A stretch of DNA of 64,000 nt from CAYHPR01 sp964358895 (GCA_964358895.1 CAYHPR010000003.1:26270-90269); one strand, 5' to 3'; positions 26,646 through 35,988 are shown, counted from the first letter of the stretch. The notes: generated from the sequence alone by a model not told the origin. Made by a program: numbers and translations.

Positions 26646-28119
26646 TTTAAATAATTTAAATGTAGGGAGTTCTTTTAATCTCATAAATTTTTTGTTCAGT
26701 TTTTTTGATGCAAAAAAGATTGCATTTTTTTCATTTATCTTTTATTTTTTATTAATTCAGATTTATCCTTATAGGACATTTTTAGTGGGAGATGAAGTAT
26801 TCTATTATGATCAAGCTATAAAATTGCGCCAAGGTGTTATTGAAAACTTTCAAAATACTCAACCCTTCGCATATCCTGTATTTCTTGCAATAACTTTCAT
26901 TTCTGATCTTACTATTCTTAGAATTATTAATTCAGCTATTGTATCTATCTCGGTCTACTTCCTATTTTTATATACTGAAAAGTTTTTCAGCAAAAAAACT
27001 GCAACGTTATCTACCTTAATCTTTATAGTAAATCCTTGGACAGTTCAGATCGCTACGATATTATACACGGAATCTTTATTTCTTCTTTTTCTAATCCTCT
27101 CCTTCATCTTATATGAAAAATTTAAAGAAAAAAACGAGATCAAAATTTCGTTGTTGCTCGGATTATTTTTAGGACTTGCAATTGAAACTAGAATCGTAGG
27201 TATCTTTTTACCCGCATTCTTCTTAATAAGATCTATTTTTGATCGGCGATTAACTAAATTTTTGCCAGCACTGGTTTTATCAATTTTAATTTTCTTACCG
27301 TATCAAATACTAACTTCCGGAAAATTTATTCAAGAAAAAGTATACTGGACAGGATTTGACAGATACTTGTTCTCTTCCGCATTAGTAGAACTTTTTACAA
27401 TTCCATTTGCTGAAAATCTACTTTTAGGTCCAGCAGTTATATCTATCGGAGTTTTTATGTTCGGTTTAGTCATTTTTTATGGAAGTTACTACCTATTTTA
27501 TAAAAAATCAGATATAGTGTTTTTTATAATTTTGTTCACTACTGCGTTCACATTTACATCGAATTACCTATGGGGCAGATATTTTCTTCCACTGCTGCCC
27601 TTTTTTAGTATAGCAATCGTTTACGGTTACGAATTATCTAAAAAACTGAAAGAAAAGATTATCGAATACGGTTATTTGTTCTTCTTTATAATCTACTTTT
27701 CTACTTCATTTATCGATGCGACAGGTGTATTATTCGGTTTCGAGAGGCCAATATTTTTATCATTTAATCGTTTTTATACAGTTCCTCCTTCAGGTTGTAT
27801 GTTATTAGATAAAGACTGGACGTTATATCACGGAGATATAAATTCAACAATTAATCTACCAAAATTTGATCAGTATGGAAATGCAGACTATCTAAAATCT
27901 GTTAGTATAAATGATTCTTATTCAAAGATTGTTGTATCAAACGGTGACGACGGTTATGAACTTTTTATCAATGATAATTTCATAGATAAAACACAAGATT
28001 CAGTTTTTAAGCCACATACAACTTACTATCAATTAAATCCCGGGGAGTATAACTTCAGATTTTTTGTATATAACCGTTACAATATAGGCGGGATAGGACA
28101 AGTGATGTTATGCAAGTGA
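26608..28119 (+). CDS. GT-C membrane glycosyltransferase
   Basis: A 503-residue protein with about ten helices. After the first helix comes 'FLVGDEVFYYDQAIKLRQG' with the acidic pair of GT39-like enzymes, and later 'YTESLFLLFLILSF' and 'SNYLWGRYFLPLLPFFSIAIVYGYEL'. The C-terminal 130 residues are a soluble outer domain. The start is uncertain: GTG 26608 overlaps the upstream gene by 38 bases, TTG 26617 is an alternative, and no ATG precedes the first helix. It is probably in one operon with the upstream gene. Confidence 0.7.
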   Translation: MLYLKRKIKKLNNLNNLNVGSSFNLINFLFSFFDAKKIAFFSFIFYFLLIQIYPYRTFLVGDEVFYYDQAIKLRQGVIENFQNTQPFAYPVFLAITFISDLTILRIINSAIVSISVYFLFLYTEKFFSKKTATLSTLIFIVNPWTVQIATILYTESLFLLFLILSFILYEKFKEKNEIKISLLLGLFLGLAIETRIVGIFLPAFFLIRSIFDRRLTKFLPALVLSILIFLPYQILTSGKFIQEKVYWTGFDRYLFSSALVELFTIPFAENLLLGPAVISIGVFMFGLVIFYGSYYLFYKKSDIVFFIILFTTAFTFTSNYLWGRYFLPLLPFFSIAIVYGYELSKKLKEKIIEYGYLFFFIIYFSTSFIDATGVLFGFERPIFLSFNRFYTVPPSGCMLLDKDWTLYHGDINSTINLPKFDQYGNADYLKSVSINDSYSKIVVSNGDDGYELFINDNFIDKTQDSVFKPHTTYYQLNPGEYNFRFFVYNRYNIGGIGQVMLCK

Positions 28120-28123
28120 GTTT

Positions 28124-28222
28124 ATGAAAATGAAAAATAAAACTCAAATCAAAATTTCTATTGTTGTTCCAGCACACGACGGTCAAAGTTTTTTAGGAAT
28201 AACCGATTGTACGTGTTTATAA
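28124..28222 (+). pseudogene. N-terminal remnant of a GT2 glycosyltransferase
   Basis: A 32-residue frame beginning four bases after the upstream stop and preceded by GTGAG. It reads 'IKISIVVPAHDGQSFLG' and then runs into a stop. 'ISIVVPAHD' is the first strand of GT2 enzymes and matches 'VSIIVPAHNEE' of the intact GT2 at 29245. It therefore looks like the head of a GT2 gene that was cut off; the wHTH-nucleotidyltransferase/HEPN pair lies directly downstream, before the intact GT2. Confidence 0.5.
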
Positions 28223-28255
28223 CATTTACGGTATATATCCACCATACTTGGTAAT

Positions 28256-28855
28256 ATGTTCGGACGTTCGATAGTTCTTTCGGTTATCGGAAAGGGATAC
28301 CGAATAGAGCTTTTAGCTGTGCTTTTTGATTATCCAAGTAGAAAGTTTACTATCAATGAGCTAGCTAAGACGGCAGGAGTGCCAGTAATGACTGCACATA
28401 GGGCTGTAAGAGAATTTCAGAGATTAGGCCTCGTCGAAATAGAATCGATAGGCAAATCATTTGTTGTTACTTTGAACAAAAAGTCTAAGTTGGTTGAATC
28501 GTTAAAAAAACTTAGTCTCCCAGATCCATTTGTAGACGCAGCTAAAAAGTTTGCAAAAGAGATGTCAACTACCAAAGGGGTTGAAGAGATATATCTGTTT
28601 GGGAGCGTGGCTAAGAGAAAACATAAATTGACCAGCGATGTTGATCTCGCAGTAATTTACAATTCTGAAAAAATCACAAAAAAGGAAATTGAAACTAAAT
28701 TGTCTGAAGCTGTCAGTAACATTTTATTAACTAATGCAATTAGGATAGTGCCATTGGCCATTACAAGAAGAGGAATGAAAACAGCTGCAGAAAGAGAATT
28801 TATGAAAAGCGTATATGCCGGTGAATTGATATGGAAGGTTACGATCAAGCGTTAG
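28256..28855 (+). CDS. wHTH-fused MNT-type nucleotidyltransferase
   Basis: A 199-residue protein. Residues 5-75 form a winged helix ('KFTINELAKTAGVPVMTAHRAVREF'). Residues 105-195 form a minimal nucleotidyltransferase with 'LFGSVAKRKHKLTSDVDLAVI' (Gly116-Ser117, Asp128, Asp130). The next gene, overlapping by 25 bases, encodes a HEPN-type helical protein, so this is a MNT/HEPN pair. In characterised MNT-HEPN toxin-antitoxin systems the nucleotidyltransferase adenylylates and silences the HEPN RNase. The fused wHTH would let the antitoxin control its own promoter. Confidence 0.8.
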   Translation: MFGRSIVLSVIGKGYRIELLAVLFDYPSRKFTINELAKTAGVPVMTAHRAVREFQRLGLVEIESIGKSFVVTLNKKSKLVESLKKLSLPDPFVDAAKKFAKEMSTTKGVEEIYLFGSVAKRKHKLTSDVDLAVIYNSEKITKKEIETKLSEAVSNILLTNAIRIVPLAITRRGMKTAAEREFMKSVYAGELIWKVTIKR

Positions 28856-29226
28856 AGGAAGCAGAGGAATGGCTTTTATCCGCAAGAAATCTTTATTCAG
28901 TTGAAGTCAAAAAAGGAAGGAGAAGATATGCAGTTGTTGCAGCCCAGTGCATTCATTCAATTATAAGAGCTAACGACGCCTTATCTCTAAAGTTTTTGAA
29001 TCAACGAGCTAAGCAGCATTCTGATGCAGCAGTTCTTTTTTTGGAGCTCATCAAACGCAACAAGATAAAAAGTTCAGAAGCAAAATTCAGAGATATTCTT
29101 ATCAAGACAGCAAGAGAAAAATCATCAATTGAATACTACGGAGAAGCAATAACTTCTGCAGAAGCTTCGAAATGGCTGGAGAATACTGAAAATTTTCTTA
29201 AGATGACGAGGGAGTATTTATCATAG
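28831..29226 (+). CDS. HEPN-domain protein, partner of the MNT protein
   Basis: A 131-residue all-helical protein. 'AVVAAQCIHSIIRANDALSLKFL' and 'QRAKQHSDAAVLFLELI' match the helix 2/3 pattern of HEPN (PF05168-like) proteins, with Arg59 and His63 in the position of the RNase motif although the spacing is R-x3-H and not the usual R-x4-6-H. It overlaps the nucleotidyltransferase gene by 25 bases. It may be a ribonuclease toxin or just the structural partner of the pair. Confidence 0.7.
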   Translation: MEGYDQALEEAEEWLLSARNLYSVEVKKGRRRYAVVAAQCIHSIIRANDALSLKFLNQRAKQHSDAAVLFLELIKRNKIKSSEAKFRDILIKTAREKSSIEYYGEAITSAEASKWLENTENFLKMTREYLS

Positions 29227-29244
29227 TTGAAAAGATTTGATCTT

Positions 29245-29928
29245 ATGCAAAATGTATCTATTATTGTTCCTGCGCATAATGAAGAAGCAAACATTCCAAA
29301 CCTAGTACAGCAGCTTCATCGTTATCAGCCAGGCGCAGAAATAATAATTGTTGACGATCATTCAACCGATAAAACTGCAGAGGTTGTTAAAAAACTGGAG
29401 AAGAAGTACGAATTTCTTCGTCTTATCAAAAAGAAAGGTCCAAAGGGAAAGACAACTGCCTTACTTCAAGGTTTTACGGCCGCTAAGGGAGAGATCATCG
29501 GAATGATTGATGCAGATCTCCAGTATCCTCCTTCAGCAATTCCGAAGATGGTGAAACTGATAAGAGAAGGTAAAGCAGATTTAGTAATAGGGAAAAGAAT
29601 CTTTAAGGATCCTAACCTGTTCCGTAGATTTCTCTCCTTAGGTTTCACTTGGTTCTTCGGAAAATTTTTACTTGGAATTCCCGCGACAGACATTCAATCT
29701 GGGGAAAAAGTTTTCAGGAAGGAAATTCTTGATGACGTTGATGTTAAGGCAAGGAGATGGGGTTTTGATGTTGAATTTTTATTCAAGGCTAAGCAAGCAG
29801 GTTACGGGATAGCAGAAGTACCTATCGTTTTTTCTGAAAGAAAGGCAGGAATGACTAAAATTAATGTGGTTAATACAATTATCGATCTTACAGCAACTGC
29901 TCTGAGACTTTTCGTTTTCAGAAGATAA
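29245..29928 (+). CDS. GT2, dolichol-phosphate mannose synthase-like
   Basis: A 227-residue GT-A enzyme: 'VSIIVPAHNEEANIPNLVQQL', 'VDDHSTDKTAEVV', 'KGKTTALLQGFTAAKGEIIGMIDADLQYPP' and 'RWGFDVEFLFKAKQAGYGIAEVPI'. It lacks the two C-terminal membrane helices of larger DPM1 types. It probably charges dolichol phosphate with a hexose for the GT-C enzymes nearby. ATG 29245 fits the family N terminus better than TTG 29227, which abuts the HEPN stop. Base composition is closer to the core genome than to the 4-24 kb island. Confidence 0.85.
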   Translation: MQNVSIIVPAHNEEANIPNLVQQLHRYQPGAEIIIVDDHSTDKTAEVVKKLEKKYEFLRLIKKKGPKGKTTALLQGFTAAKGEIIGMIDADLQYPPSAIPKMVKLIREGKADLVIGKRIFKDPNLFRRFLSLGFTWFFGKFLLGIPATDIQSGEKVFRKEILDDVDVKARRWGFDVEFLFKAKQAGYGIAEVPIVFSERKAGMTKINVVNTIIDLTATALRLFVFRR

Positions 29929-29994
29929 ACTTATAAAAAATCAAAAAATTACAAAAAAATCGAAGAATTTTTAAAAAATGAAACAGGAGAAATG

Positions 29995-30003
29995 TTTATA
30001 AAT
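29995..30003 (+). promoter_or_regulatory. TATA box of the large surface protein gene
   Basis: TTTATAAAT centred at 29999 predicts a start of transcription near 30025 and a leader of about 28 bases, with a GTGA motif just before ATG 30054. Unlike most operon heads here this gene appears to have a 5' UTR. Confidence 0.55.
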
Positions 30004-30053
30004 AGTAAAGGAACTAAGTTCTAATACAGTTTGGCAGAGCTAATGTGAATTGA

Positions 30054-33000
30054 ATGAAACAAAATAACGGCAAGTCAGATTTAGTGGTAAGAAAAATTAA
30101 TCTTTTTTATCTTGCTGTCGGTTTGTTCACAGTTCTTATTATTGCAGGGCTTGTCAAGCTAACAGATTTTGCTTCATGTACAACTGGTTATGGTTACGGA
30201 TATGGGTTGGGTGCAGCATGTAAGTTAGGTGCATTTATCCTTGATACGTTGGCTCCAAGCATATCAAACCCACGCCTAGATATTAATAATAATATACTAT
30301 TTGATGTTAACGATCCTTACCAACAGTTCGAACAGCACGAATTCAATCCAACCGGCGTCTCCCAAGGTAAAACAACAAGTGATGCAAGTTTCAGGCCAAC
30401 AAACCGAATATTTATTAATGAATTATGGATCCCTGTAGGCGCACGTCCAACTGGATTGGCGAGCATACAATTTAAACCATTTCCGGATGCGCCAACGATA
30501 GGTTACGGTGTTACTGTGTCTGTAGTTGATGCATTAACTGGGCAAACATTAGCAACCCGTGATTTCGGTGTTATAAGTGGAGATGTAGTGGATATCAGTA
30601 CTGCTTTATTATCTATTCTGCAATCTATAATGAGCAATAAGCAATGCAAAGAGAATGAATTCCATTTCTGCGTATTGAATTTTGTTTCTAGTGAAGGAAG
30701 AGTTGAGGTAAGAACAGGAGAAGAATTTATCGGCCGACAATTTACACTCATTTACGATTACGCATCCGGCCTTAACTACCCAGAAACACTTGATTTCAGC
30801 GGAATCAATGCGTTCCTCAACCCAAGAACAATCAGCACATTCAGTGATGGAAAAAGCAGCAAAGAAATAGCGTTTCAATCTGAACTAGGCGAAGATATCG
30901 TTAATGTTAATATTCCGAAGGATTCTCTTGTTTATGACTTAACATTACTATTCAAGAAAACAATAATTGATCAGCCAGCTCTTGGATCAACTGTAACGCT
31001 GCGATCTGCAGATGCATTCGGAGTAGTTCAAAGCGGTGTTATTCAAAGTTTCACTATAACTGAGCCAACAACAATTGACAGATTAGTATTATACAGTCTT
31101 TCCAGACAATCAGGTACTGGTGGGCCATTAGCCATTGCATTGTATGATGGATCTCCATTTGCTTCTAGTAATACTTATATGACTACATCAGTTGCACCAA
31201 CCGAAGTTGGAAATACGATAAAGAATTATGCTATTGACTTTTCACCTGTTACTCTGCAGCCAGGTACATATTACATAAGAGCAACTGCAGGTCCAACCGC
31301 TGATGGTAAATGGGTGTTAAGTATGTCAGGAGACGCAATAGATGCGTATACGGGTGGTGTAGCATATTTCATTCAACCAGATGTTGGCAGTGTACAAATT
31401 ACTAAGGATCTTTCATTTTCACTCCGAGGATCCGGGGCACCTCCAAATCTTAAGGTTGACATAGGTAACGATGGAACAATTGAATCAGGCCAATTTGATC
31501 TGAGTTCATACCTCTCCAACTGTTTTGTTGTTGATGTAACTGAAGAAGGGAAGGTTTGTCAGATTCCAATAGGAATTTCTGCCGATGGTGGAGCAGCAGA
31601 GGTTAGTGTTAGTATCTCTTATCAGAATGTCCCAATAATCTATAGAGGATGTGAACTCCTAACTGTGTTAGGTGGACGAGACATCTTTGAGCCAGTCGGC
31701 GACAGAAATGGGGGCGCATCAAGTTATCTTTATTCAGACGGCGAAGTCAATGTTGTTAGAACTTGTAAAGCTATAGGCTTTGATCCATCCACCGTTAAAG
31801 GACTTCGTGTGAAGGACAGAGCACTCAATACAAGAGATGTCGGCGTTCAACTTATAATTGACAGGACACCTCCTGTTACTACTGCAACAGTAGATCCAAC
31901 TGCACCAGGAAGTGGATGGTATAATTCAGCTACAACTTCCGGATTCGGTGCTCAGACAATCGCCGTATTACTTACTTCTGTCGATCCAATCGTACAAGGT
32001 GAAACAACAACTGGAGTCAAACAAGTCAATTATATTGTTGATGCAGGACCAACTCAAACGTCACTTACTTCCGTAGTTTCGTTCCCAATCAGTGGTGAAG
32101 GAATTCATTCGGTTCAGTTTTATGCAACTGATAACGCAAACAATGCAGAGCAGACAAAGACACTTGTACCTGCAATTAAGATTGATACCAGATCGCCAAT
32201 TACAACTGCCAACAATCCACAAACAAGTGGTAGCTGGAGCAACGTGCCTGTTACAGTTACATTCAGTTCTGCTGACGACACAGCTGTAACAAGTGATGTT
32301 TCAGGATTCGCAGGCACATTCGCATGTGTTGATCAAACTAATACTTGCGATCCATTCGCAAGTGTGACAAACGTAGTCCCAGGATCAACAACTGTATCTG
32401 CTGAAGGCAGAAACTATGTTAGATACGGGTCAGTGGATGTAGCAGATAACAAAGAAGTAGTCAAGTCAACAACTGTTCAGATCGATTACACAGCACCTGT
32501 CACAACTTCATTAACAACTGGAACAGTGCAAGGTTCTCCATTCAACCTTGAGCCAAACTTATACTACTTAGACAGCGCAACTGTGACTTTGACAGCCACA
32601 GATCCATTGCCAGTCGGTGTTAACCTCCAGTCCGGTGTAGCTGATACGCAATATTGTGTTGATCAAACCGATACGTGCACTCCATCAACAAGCGGCACAT
32701 CTGTAGGTGTCACAACACAAGGAATCAATTACGTCAGATTCAACTCTGTTGACAATGCAAACAACGCTGAAACAGTCAAATCGATTGTAGTTAGAATTAA
32801 CAAGGATAGTGACGGAGACGGTGTTTACGATAATTTTGATGCATGTCCAACCACAACCGGACCATATCAGGGATGTCCAGTTGGAGACAAGAACCATGTT
32901 GACTTACACATCATAGACCAAGCTAAACGTGGTGACTGCAATGGAGCAGGAAGCTGTAAGTTCCCAATTGAGGGTGCAACAGTCAAAGTATTCAACAGAA

Positions 33001-33830
33001 ATGATGCAACATTCCAATCATTATACGGTGGAAAGAACCCATCTGGAACATTATACCCAACCATATACGAGGGTTCAGCTGGTTGGATAGGTGCAAACGT
33101 ACCATTATACAGCCTGTTAGGTTACAGCTGCAAGACTAACGCAGCAGGTGACTGTACAGCTGGTGAAGCAGCAGTTGGTGACTATTTGGTTATAGTTAAG
33201 CATGTTGATCCAGAGACCAACACAAAGGTATACAGCGGCAAGCCGAAGAGCCCAGGTGACTTTATCAGTGGAGTAGCCACAAAGGAATTCCAGATCATTA
33301 AGACAATCACAAAGACAGGTACGATTGACTTCAAAGGTGGCAGTAAGACACAATTCGTAGGATCTTTGCTTGAAGTTGTTTATCCGGATTACGCAATCTG
33401 GCAAAATTCATTGGAGTTCTATCCATTCATCTTCACATCCGACAGCGCATGGACAGCTGATGTTTGTGTGATGGTTCCAGAAGGATACAAAGTCGTTTCA
33501 CCTGGTGAATGCACACAAGTCTTTGTAGCTGGTGAGACAAAGGAAATTGTATTCGAAGTTACTCACGTCGCTAGCCCAGAACCAAATGTCGAAGTATCAT
33601 TGAAGGCAAAGGCACCATCTGGAAAGGTTACTGAACAAACATTGTCAATCAGTGGAGTAAGAGTTGCAACACTTGAAGGTCAAGTCAGACAGATCCAGGA
33701 GCAGTCAAAGGTTGGCGCAGTTTCAACAACTGCTCTGATTGCAATAGCAATCTTCGTAGTTCTAGTCGTAGTTAGCATTGTATTGCTAATGAGAAGAGAG
33801 AAGGGTGAAGAAGGCACTGAGACACAGTAA
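30054..33830 (+). CDS. Large cell-surface (S-layer-like) protein with Ig-like and TSP3 repeats
   Basis: A 1258-residue protein. Residues about 15-38 are a signal or anchor helix. A jelly-roll-like domain lies near 330-450. Three Ig-like repeats begin with 'DRTPPVTTA' (603), 'DTRSPITTA' (710) and 'DYTAPVTTS' (811), each with a Cys-containing 'CVDQT' strand in the later two. A thrombospondin type 3 calcium motif 'DSDGDGVYDNFDACP' starts at about 918. The C terminus has a membrane helix (about 1227-1250) followed by a charged RREKGEE tail. Size, anchor and smooth codon use suggest an abundant S-layer or envelope protein and a likely acceptor for the glycans made nearby. Confidence 0.75.
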   Translation: MKQNNGKSDLVVRKINLFYLAVGLFTVLIIAGLVKLTDFASCTTGYGYGYGLGAACKLGAFILDTLAPSISNPRLDINNNILFDVNDPYQQFEQHEFNPTGVSQGKTTSDASFRPTNRIFINELWIPVGARPTGLASIQFKPFPDAPTIGYGVTVSVVDALTGQTLATRDFGVISGDVVDISTALLSILQSIMSNKQCKENEFHFCVLNFVSSEGRVEVRTGEEFIGRQFTLIYDYASGLNYPETLDFSGINAFLNPRTISTFSDGKSSKEIAFQSELGEDIVNVNIPKDSLVYDLTLLFKKTIIDQPALGSTVTLRSADAFGVVQSGVIQSFTITEPTTIDRLVLYSLSRQSGTGGPLAIALYDGSPFASSNTYMTTSVAPTEVGNTIKNYAIDFSPVTLQPGTYYIRATAGPTADGKWVLSMSGDAIDAYTGGVAYFIQPDVGSVQITKDLSFSLRGSGAPPNLKVDIGNDGTIESGQFDLSSYLSNCFVVDVTEEGKVCQIPIGISADGGAAEVSVSISYQNVPIIYRGCELLTVLGGRDIFEPVGDRNGGASSYLYSDGEVNVVRTCKAIGFDPSTVKGLRVKDRALNTRDVGVQLIIDRTPPVTTATVDPTAPGSGWYNSATTSGFGAQTIAVLLTSVDPIVQGETTTGVKQVNYIVDAGPTQTSLTSVVSFPISGEGIHSVQFYATDNANNAEQTKTLVPAIKIDTRSPITTANNPQTSGSWSNVPVTVTFSSADDTAVTSDVSGFAGTFACVDQTNTCDPFASVTNVVPGSTTVSAEGRNYVRYGSVDVADNKEVVKSTTVQIDYTAPVTTSLTTGTVQGSPFNLEPNLYYLDSATVTLTATDPLPVGVNLQSGVADTQYCVDQTDTCTPSTSGTSVGVTTQGINYVRFNSVDNANNAETVKSIVVRINKDSDGDGVYDNFDACPTTTGPYQGCPVGDKNHVDLHIIDQAKRGDCNGAGSCKFPIEGATVKVFNRNDATFQSLYGGKNPSGTLYPTIYEGSAGWIGANVPLYSLLGYSCKTNAAGDCTAGEAAVGDYLVIVKHVDPETNTKVYSGKPKSPGDFISGVATKEFQIIKTITKTGTIDFKGGSKTQFVGSLLEVVYPDYAIWQNSLEFYPFIFTSDSAWTADVCVMVPEGYKVVSPGECTQVFVAGETKEIVFEVTHVASPEPNVEVSLKAKAPSGKVTEQTLSISGVRVATLEGQVRQIQEQSKVGAVSTTALIAIAIFVVLVVVSIVLLMRREKGEEGTETQ

Positions 33831-33831
33831 T

Positions 33832-33902
33832 TCTTTTTTTCATTTTTTTATTTTTATTTTTTGTTTTTTCTTTTCGTTTTTCAATTCGTTTTTCATTCTT
33901 TT
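33832..33902 (+). terminator. Long T-rich terminator tract
   Basis: About 70 bases made almost only of T, with runs of six to eight, follow the surface protein stop. Runs of T are the archaeal termination signal; several in series suggest strong termination of a highly expressed gene. Confidence 0.65.
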
Positions 33903-33974
33903 GTATAAGCTTAGTATAACTCTCTGAGCCATAAGGTTTAAAATATTATACTATAGCATATTGTATTGATCTAT

Positions 33975-34505
33975 ATGGTTCAATTATTTAAACTATTAAA
34001 TAGTGCGGTAGCAAGCAGAGTTCTTTTGTTTTTCTTAAAAAGCCCTACAAAAAAAGCCTACGCAGGAAAAATACTAAAAGAGATGGAGATATCGAAGAAG
34101 AGCCTTTTCGATTCCTTAGTTAAACTCAAAGGAGAGGGATATCTGGATGCAACACAGATAGGTAGAACTATTTCCTACTCATTGAATCGAAACAATCCGG
34201 TCGTTAAACAATTAAAAATTCTTTTGACACTTTCTGAGTTAGTTCCAAAGATTAAGCATTTTGAAGGCAAGGCAGAAGCCTACTTATACGGTTCTGCTGC
34301 AAGAGGCGAAGATACAGAAAGCAGCGATTTAGACCTTTTGATTATAAGCAAAATGGGGAAGGTAGAACTCATGCATAGCGTAAGGGAGATGTCTAAAGAA
34401 AAAACAAAGTTTGTGATTCTGACTCCAATAGAATATGCAAGGCTTGCGCATAGCGATACACCGTTTTACGAAAGAATAGAAAAAGACAAGATAAGGTTGG
34501 TTTAA
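33975..34505 (+). CDS. wHTH-fused MNT-type nucleotidyltransferase, second copy
   Basis: A 176-residue protein built like the one at 28256: winged helix in residues 1-70 ('GKILKEMEISKKSLFDSLVKL') and a minimal nucleotidyltransferase with 'LYGSAARGEDTESSDLDLLII' (Gly106-Ser107, Asp118, Asp120). Sequence identity to the first copy is low outside the motifs. The stop overlaps the start of a HEPN gene by one base. ATG 33975 is preferred to TTG 33966; a TTTAAAATA TATA-like box lies about 32 bases upstream. Confidence 0.8.
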   Translation: MVQLFKLLNSAVASRVLLFFLKSPTKKAYAGKILKEMEISKKSLFDSLVKLKGEGYLDATQIGRTISYSLNRNNPVVKQLKILLTLSELVPKIKHFEGKAEAYLYGSAARGEDTESSDLDLLIISKMGKVELMHSVREMSKEKTKFVILTPIEYARLAHSDTPFYERIEKDKIRLV

Positions 34506-34924
34506 TGGATGTAGAAAAATTTATTGAAAAGGGATTTATCAAGAAGATAGAGCCATCAAAAGATCTGGTGATCAAAGAGTTTAAAGAAGCAGATTACGAT
34601 CTGTCAAAGGCAAAAAAGGCAATTATTGACGAAGATTTTAAATGGGCTACGGTTAAAGCATATTATGCTATCTTCCATTCTGCAAAGGCAATCTTATTCA
34701 GTTTAGGATTACAAGAGAAAACACATTTCATTGTAGGAGAAGTTTTGAAAGAACTTAGTAAAGATGGTAAATTAGAATCAAATTATACCGATGTATTCAA
34801 TGCAGCATTAGCCGCAAGAGAGGACGCCGACTATCATTACGAATATTCCGATAAAACAGCAAAAGAATTGGTGACAATGGCAGTAGATTTTGTCAAAAGG
34901 ATGAAGAAAATGGACTTGATGTGA
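34505..34924 (+). CDS. HEPN-domain protein, partner of second MNT protein
   Basis: A 139-residue helical protein. 'WATVKAYYAIFHSAKAILFSLGL' followed by 'EKTHFIVGEVLKEL' and 'REDADYHYEY' is the PF05168/UPF0332-like HEPN pattern. Its ATG overlaps the TAA of the nucleotidyltransferase gene by one base, so the two are translated together. It is either the RNase toxin or the regulatory half of the pair. The family call is firmer than for the HEPN protein at 28831. Confidence 0.8.
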   Translation: MDVEKFIEKGFIKKIEPSKDLVIKEFKEADYDLSKAKKAIIDEDFKWATVKAYYAIFHSAKAILFSLGLQEKTHFIVGEVLKELSKDGKLESNYTDVFNAALAAREDADYHYEYSDKTAKELVTMAVDFVKRMKKMDLM

Positions 34925-34930
34925 TGATTT

Positions 34931-35917
34931 ATGCTTAAAATATTTTTATTCCTTTTTAGTTTAGCAATCATCGGAGTGCTTGTTTACCTTAGCGATCCAA
35001 CGAAGCTATTAGGTTATTTGTCAAAGGTTGACCTATCAACTATATTCATACTTCTAGTTATTAGTCTTCTAGCCTTGTTTATCCGTGTCTACAGACTTCA
35101 GTTCCTGCTTAGTAAAAAATACAAAATTAGCTATCGTTCACTGTTTCCAATTTACATGTACGGTCTCGCATTAAGCAACATTATTCCAGGCCGCGTATCT
35201 GAACCTGTAAGGGCTTTGTTGCTTAAGATTATCGATAAAATTCCTCTTTCTTTCTCTCTTGGAGCTGTTTTTCTGGAGCGTCTTAGCGATATGATAGTTA
35301 TCCTTCTCTTTTCGTTGCTAGCTTTCTATTTCGTTAATGCATCAGTCTTCATTATTCCTTTTGCAGTCATCCTAGCCTCAATTTTGATAGTCATCTTTAC
35401 GTCTCAGCATCCATTGACAAAACAGGGTGTCTTCATTATCCTTGATACATTAAAGATGGGGAAACATAAAAAGATCTTCTCAACTCTTCTTACCGAGGTC
35501 AAGGTCTCAAAAGCCTTTATTTATCCATTGGCCATGTCTTTCGCAGTCTGGTTGATAGACGGGTATATGTTTTACTTCGCACTTCAGGCAGTTGGGGCCG
35601 AAGTCAATTTCTTTGCGGTTCTCGGCTTTTTCACTCTCTCACTTATTGTAGGTTTAGTTAGCTTCCTTCCGGGCGGATTAGGTTCATTTGAAGCTGCAAT
35701 GGCACTGTTGTTATCCTATACAGGTACAGAATACTCATTAGCATTAGCCGGTGTCATTTTGGCACGTCTATTCTTTGTATGGCTTGTTGTACTCGGTGGC
35801 GTTCTATCTTCTTTAGCAATCAAACAAGAGAATCTCAAAGAGATGCAAAAGCAGTCAATGAGCTTCTTAAACCATGGAAAGAATAGCAAAAATAGCAGCA
35901 AAAAGAACAAGCGATAA
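34931..35917 (+). CDS. Flippase-like integral membrane protein (LPG synthase TM region family)
   Basis: A 328-residue protein with about eight helices and the conserved motifs 'GLALSNIIPGRVSEPVRALLL', 'ERLSDMIVILLFS' and 'FLPGGLGSFEAAMALLL' of the UPF0104/lysylphosphatidylglycerol synthase TM family. Archaeal relatives (the C-terminal half of AglD and AglR) act in lipid-linked sugar handling in N-glycosylation. It begins six bases after the HEPN stop with a GTGATGA binding site but probably belongs functionally to the glycan genes. Confidence 0.8.
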   Translation: MLKIFLFLFSLAIIGVLVYLSDPTKLLGYLSKVDLSTIFILLVISLLALFIRVYRLQFLLSKKYKISYRSLFPIYMYGLALSNIIPGRVSEPVRALLLKIIDKIPLSFSLGAVFLERLSDMIVILLFSLLAFYFVNASVFIIPFAVILASILIVIFTSQHPLTKQGVFIILDTLKMGKHKKIFSTLLTEVKVSKAFIYPLAMSFAVWLIDGYMFYFALQAVGAEVNFFAVLGFFTLSLIVGLVSFLPGGLGSFEAAMALLLSYTGTEYSLALAGVILARLFFVWLVVLGGVLSSLAIKQENLKEMQKQSMSFLNHGKNSKNSSKKNKR

Positions 35918-35988
35918 AACCTAATTCTTCATCCGACAGCGTCGACAGAAAGCCATATATATCTTTTCTACTTAGTAAACTGATTCAA

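Noticed and set aside
28124..28222. Functional 32-residue small protein
   Set aside because: It has a good start context, but its sequence is just the first beta strand of GT2 enzymes, so a remnant is the better reading.
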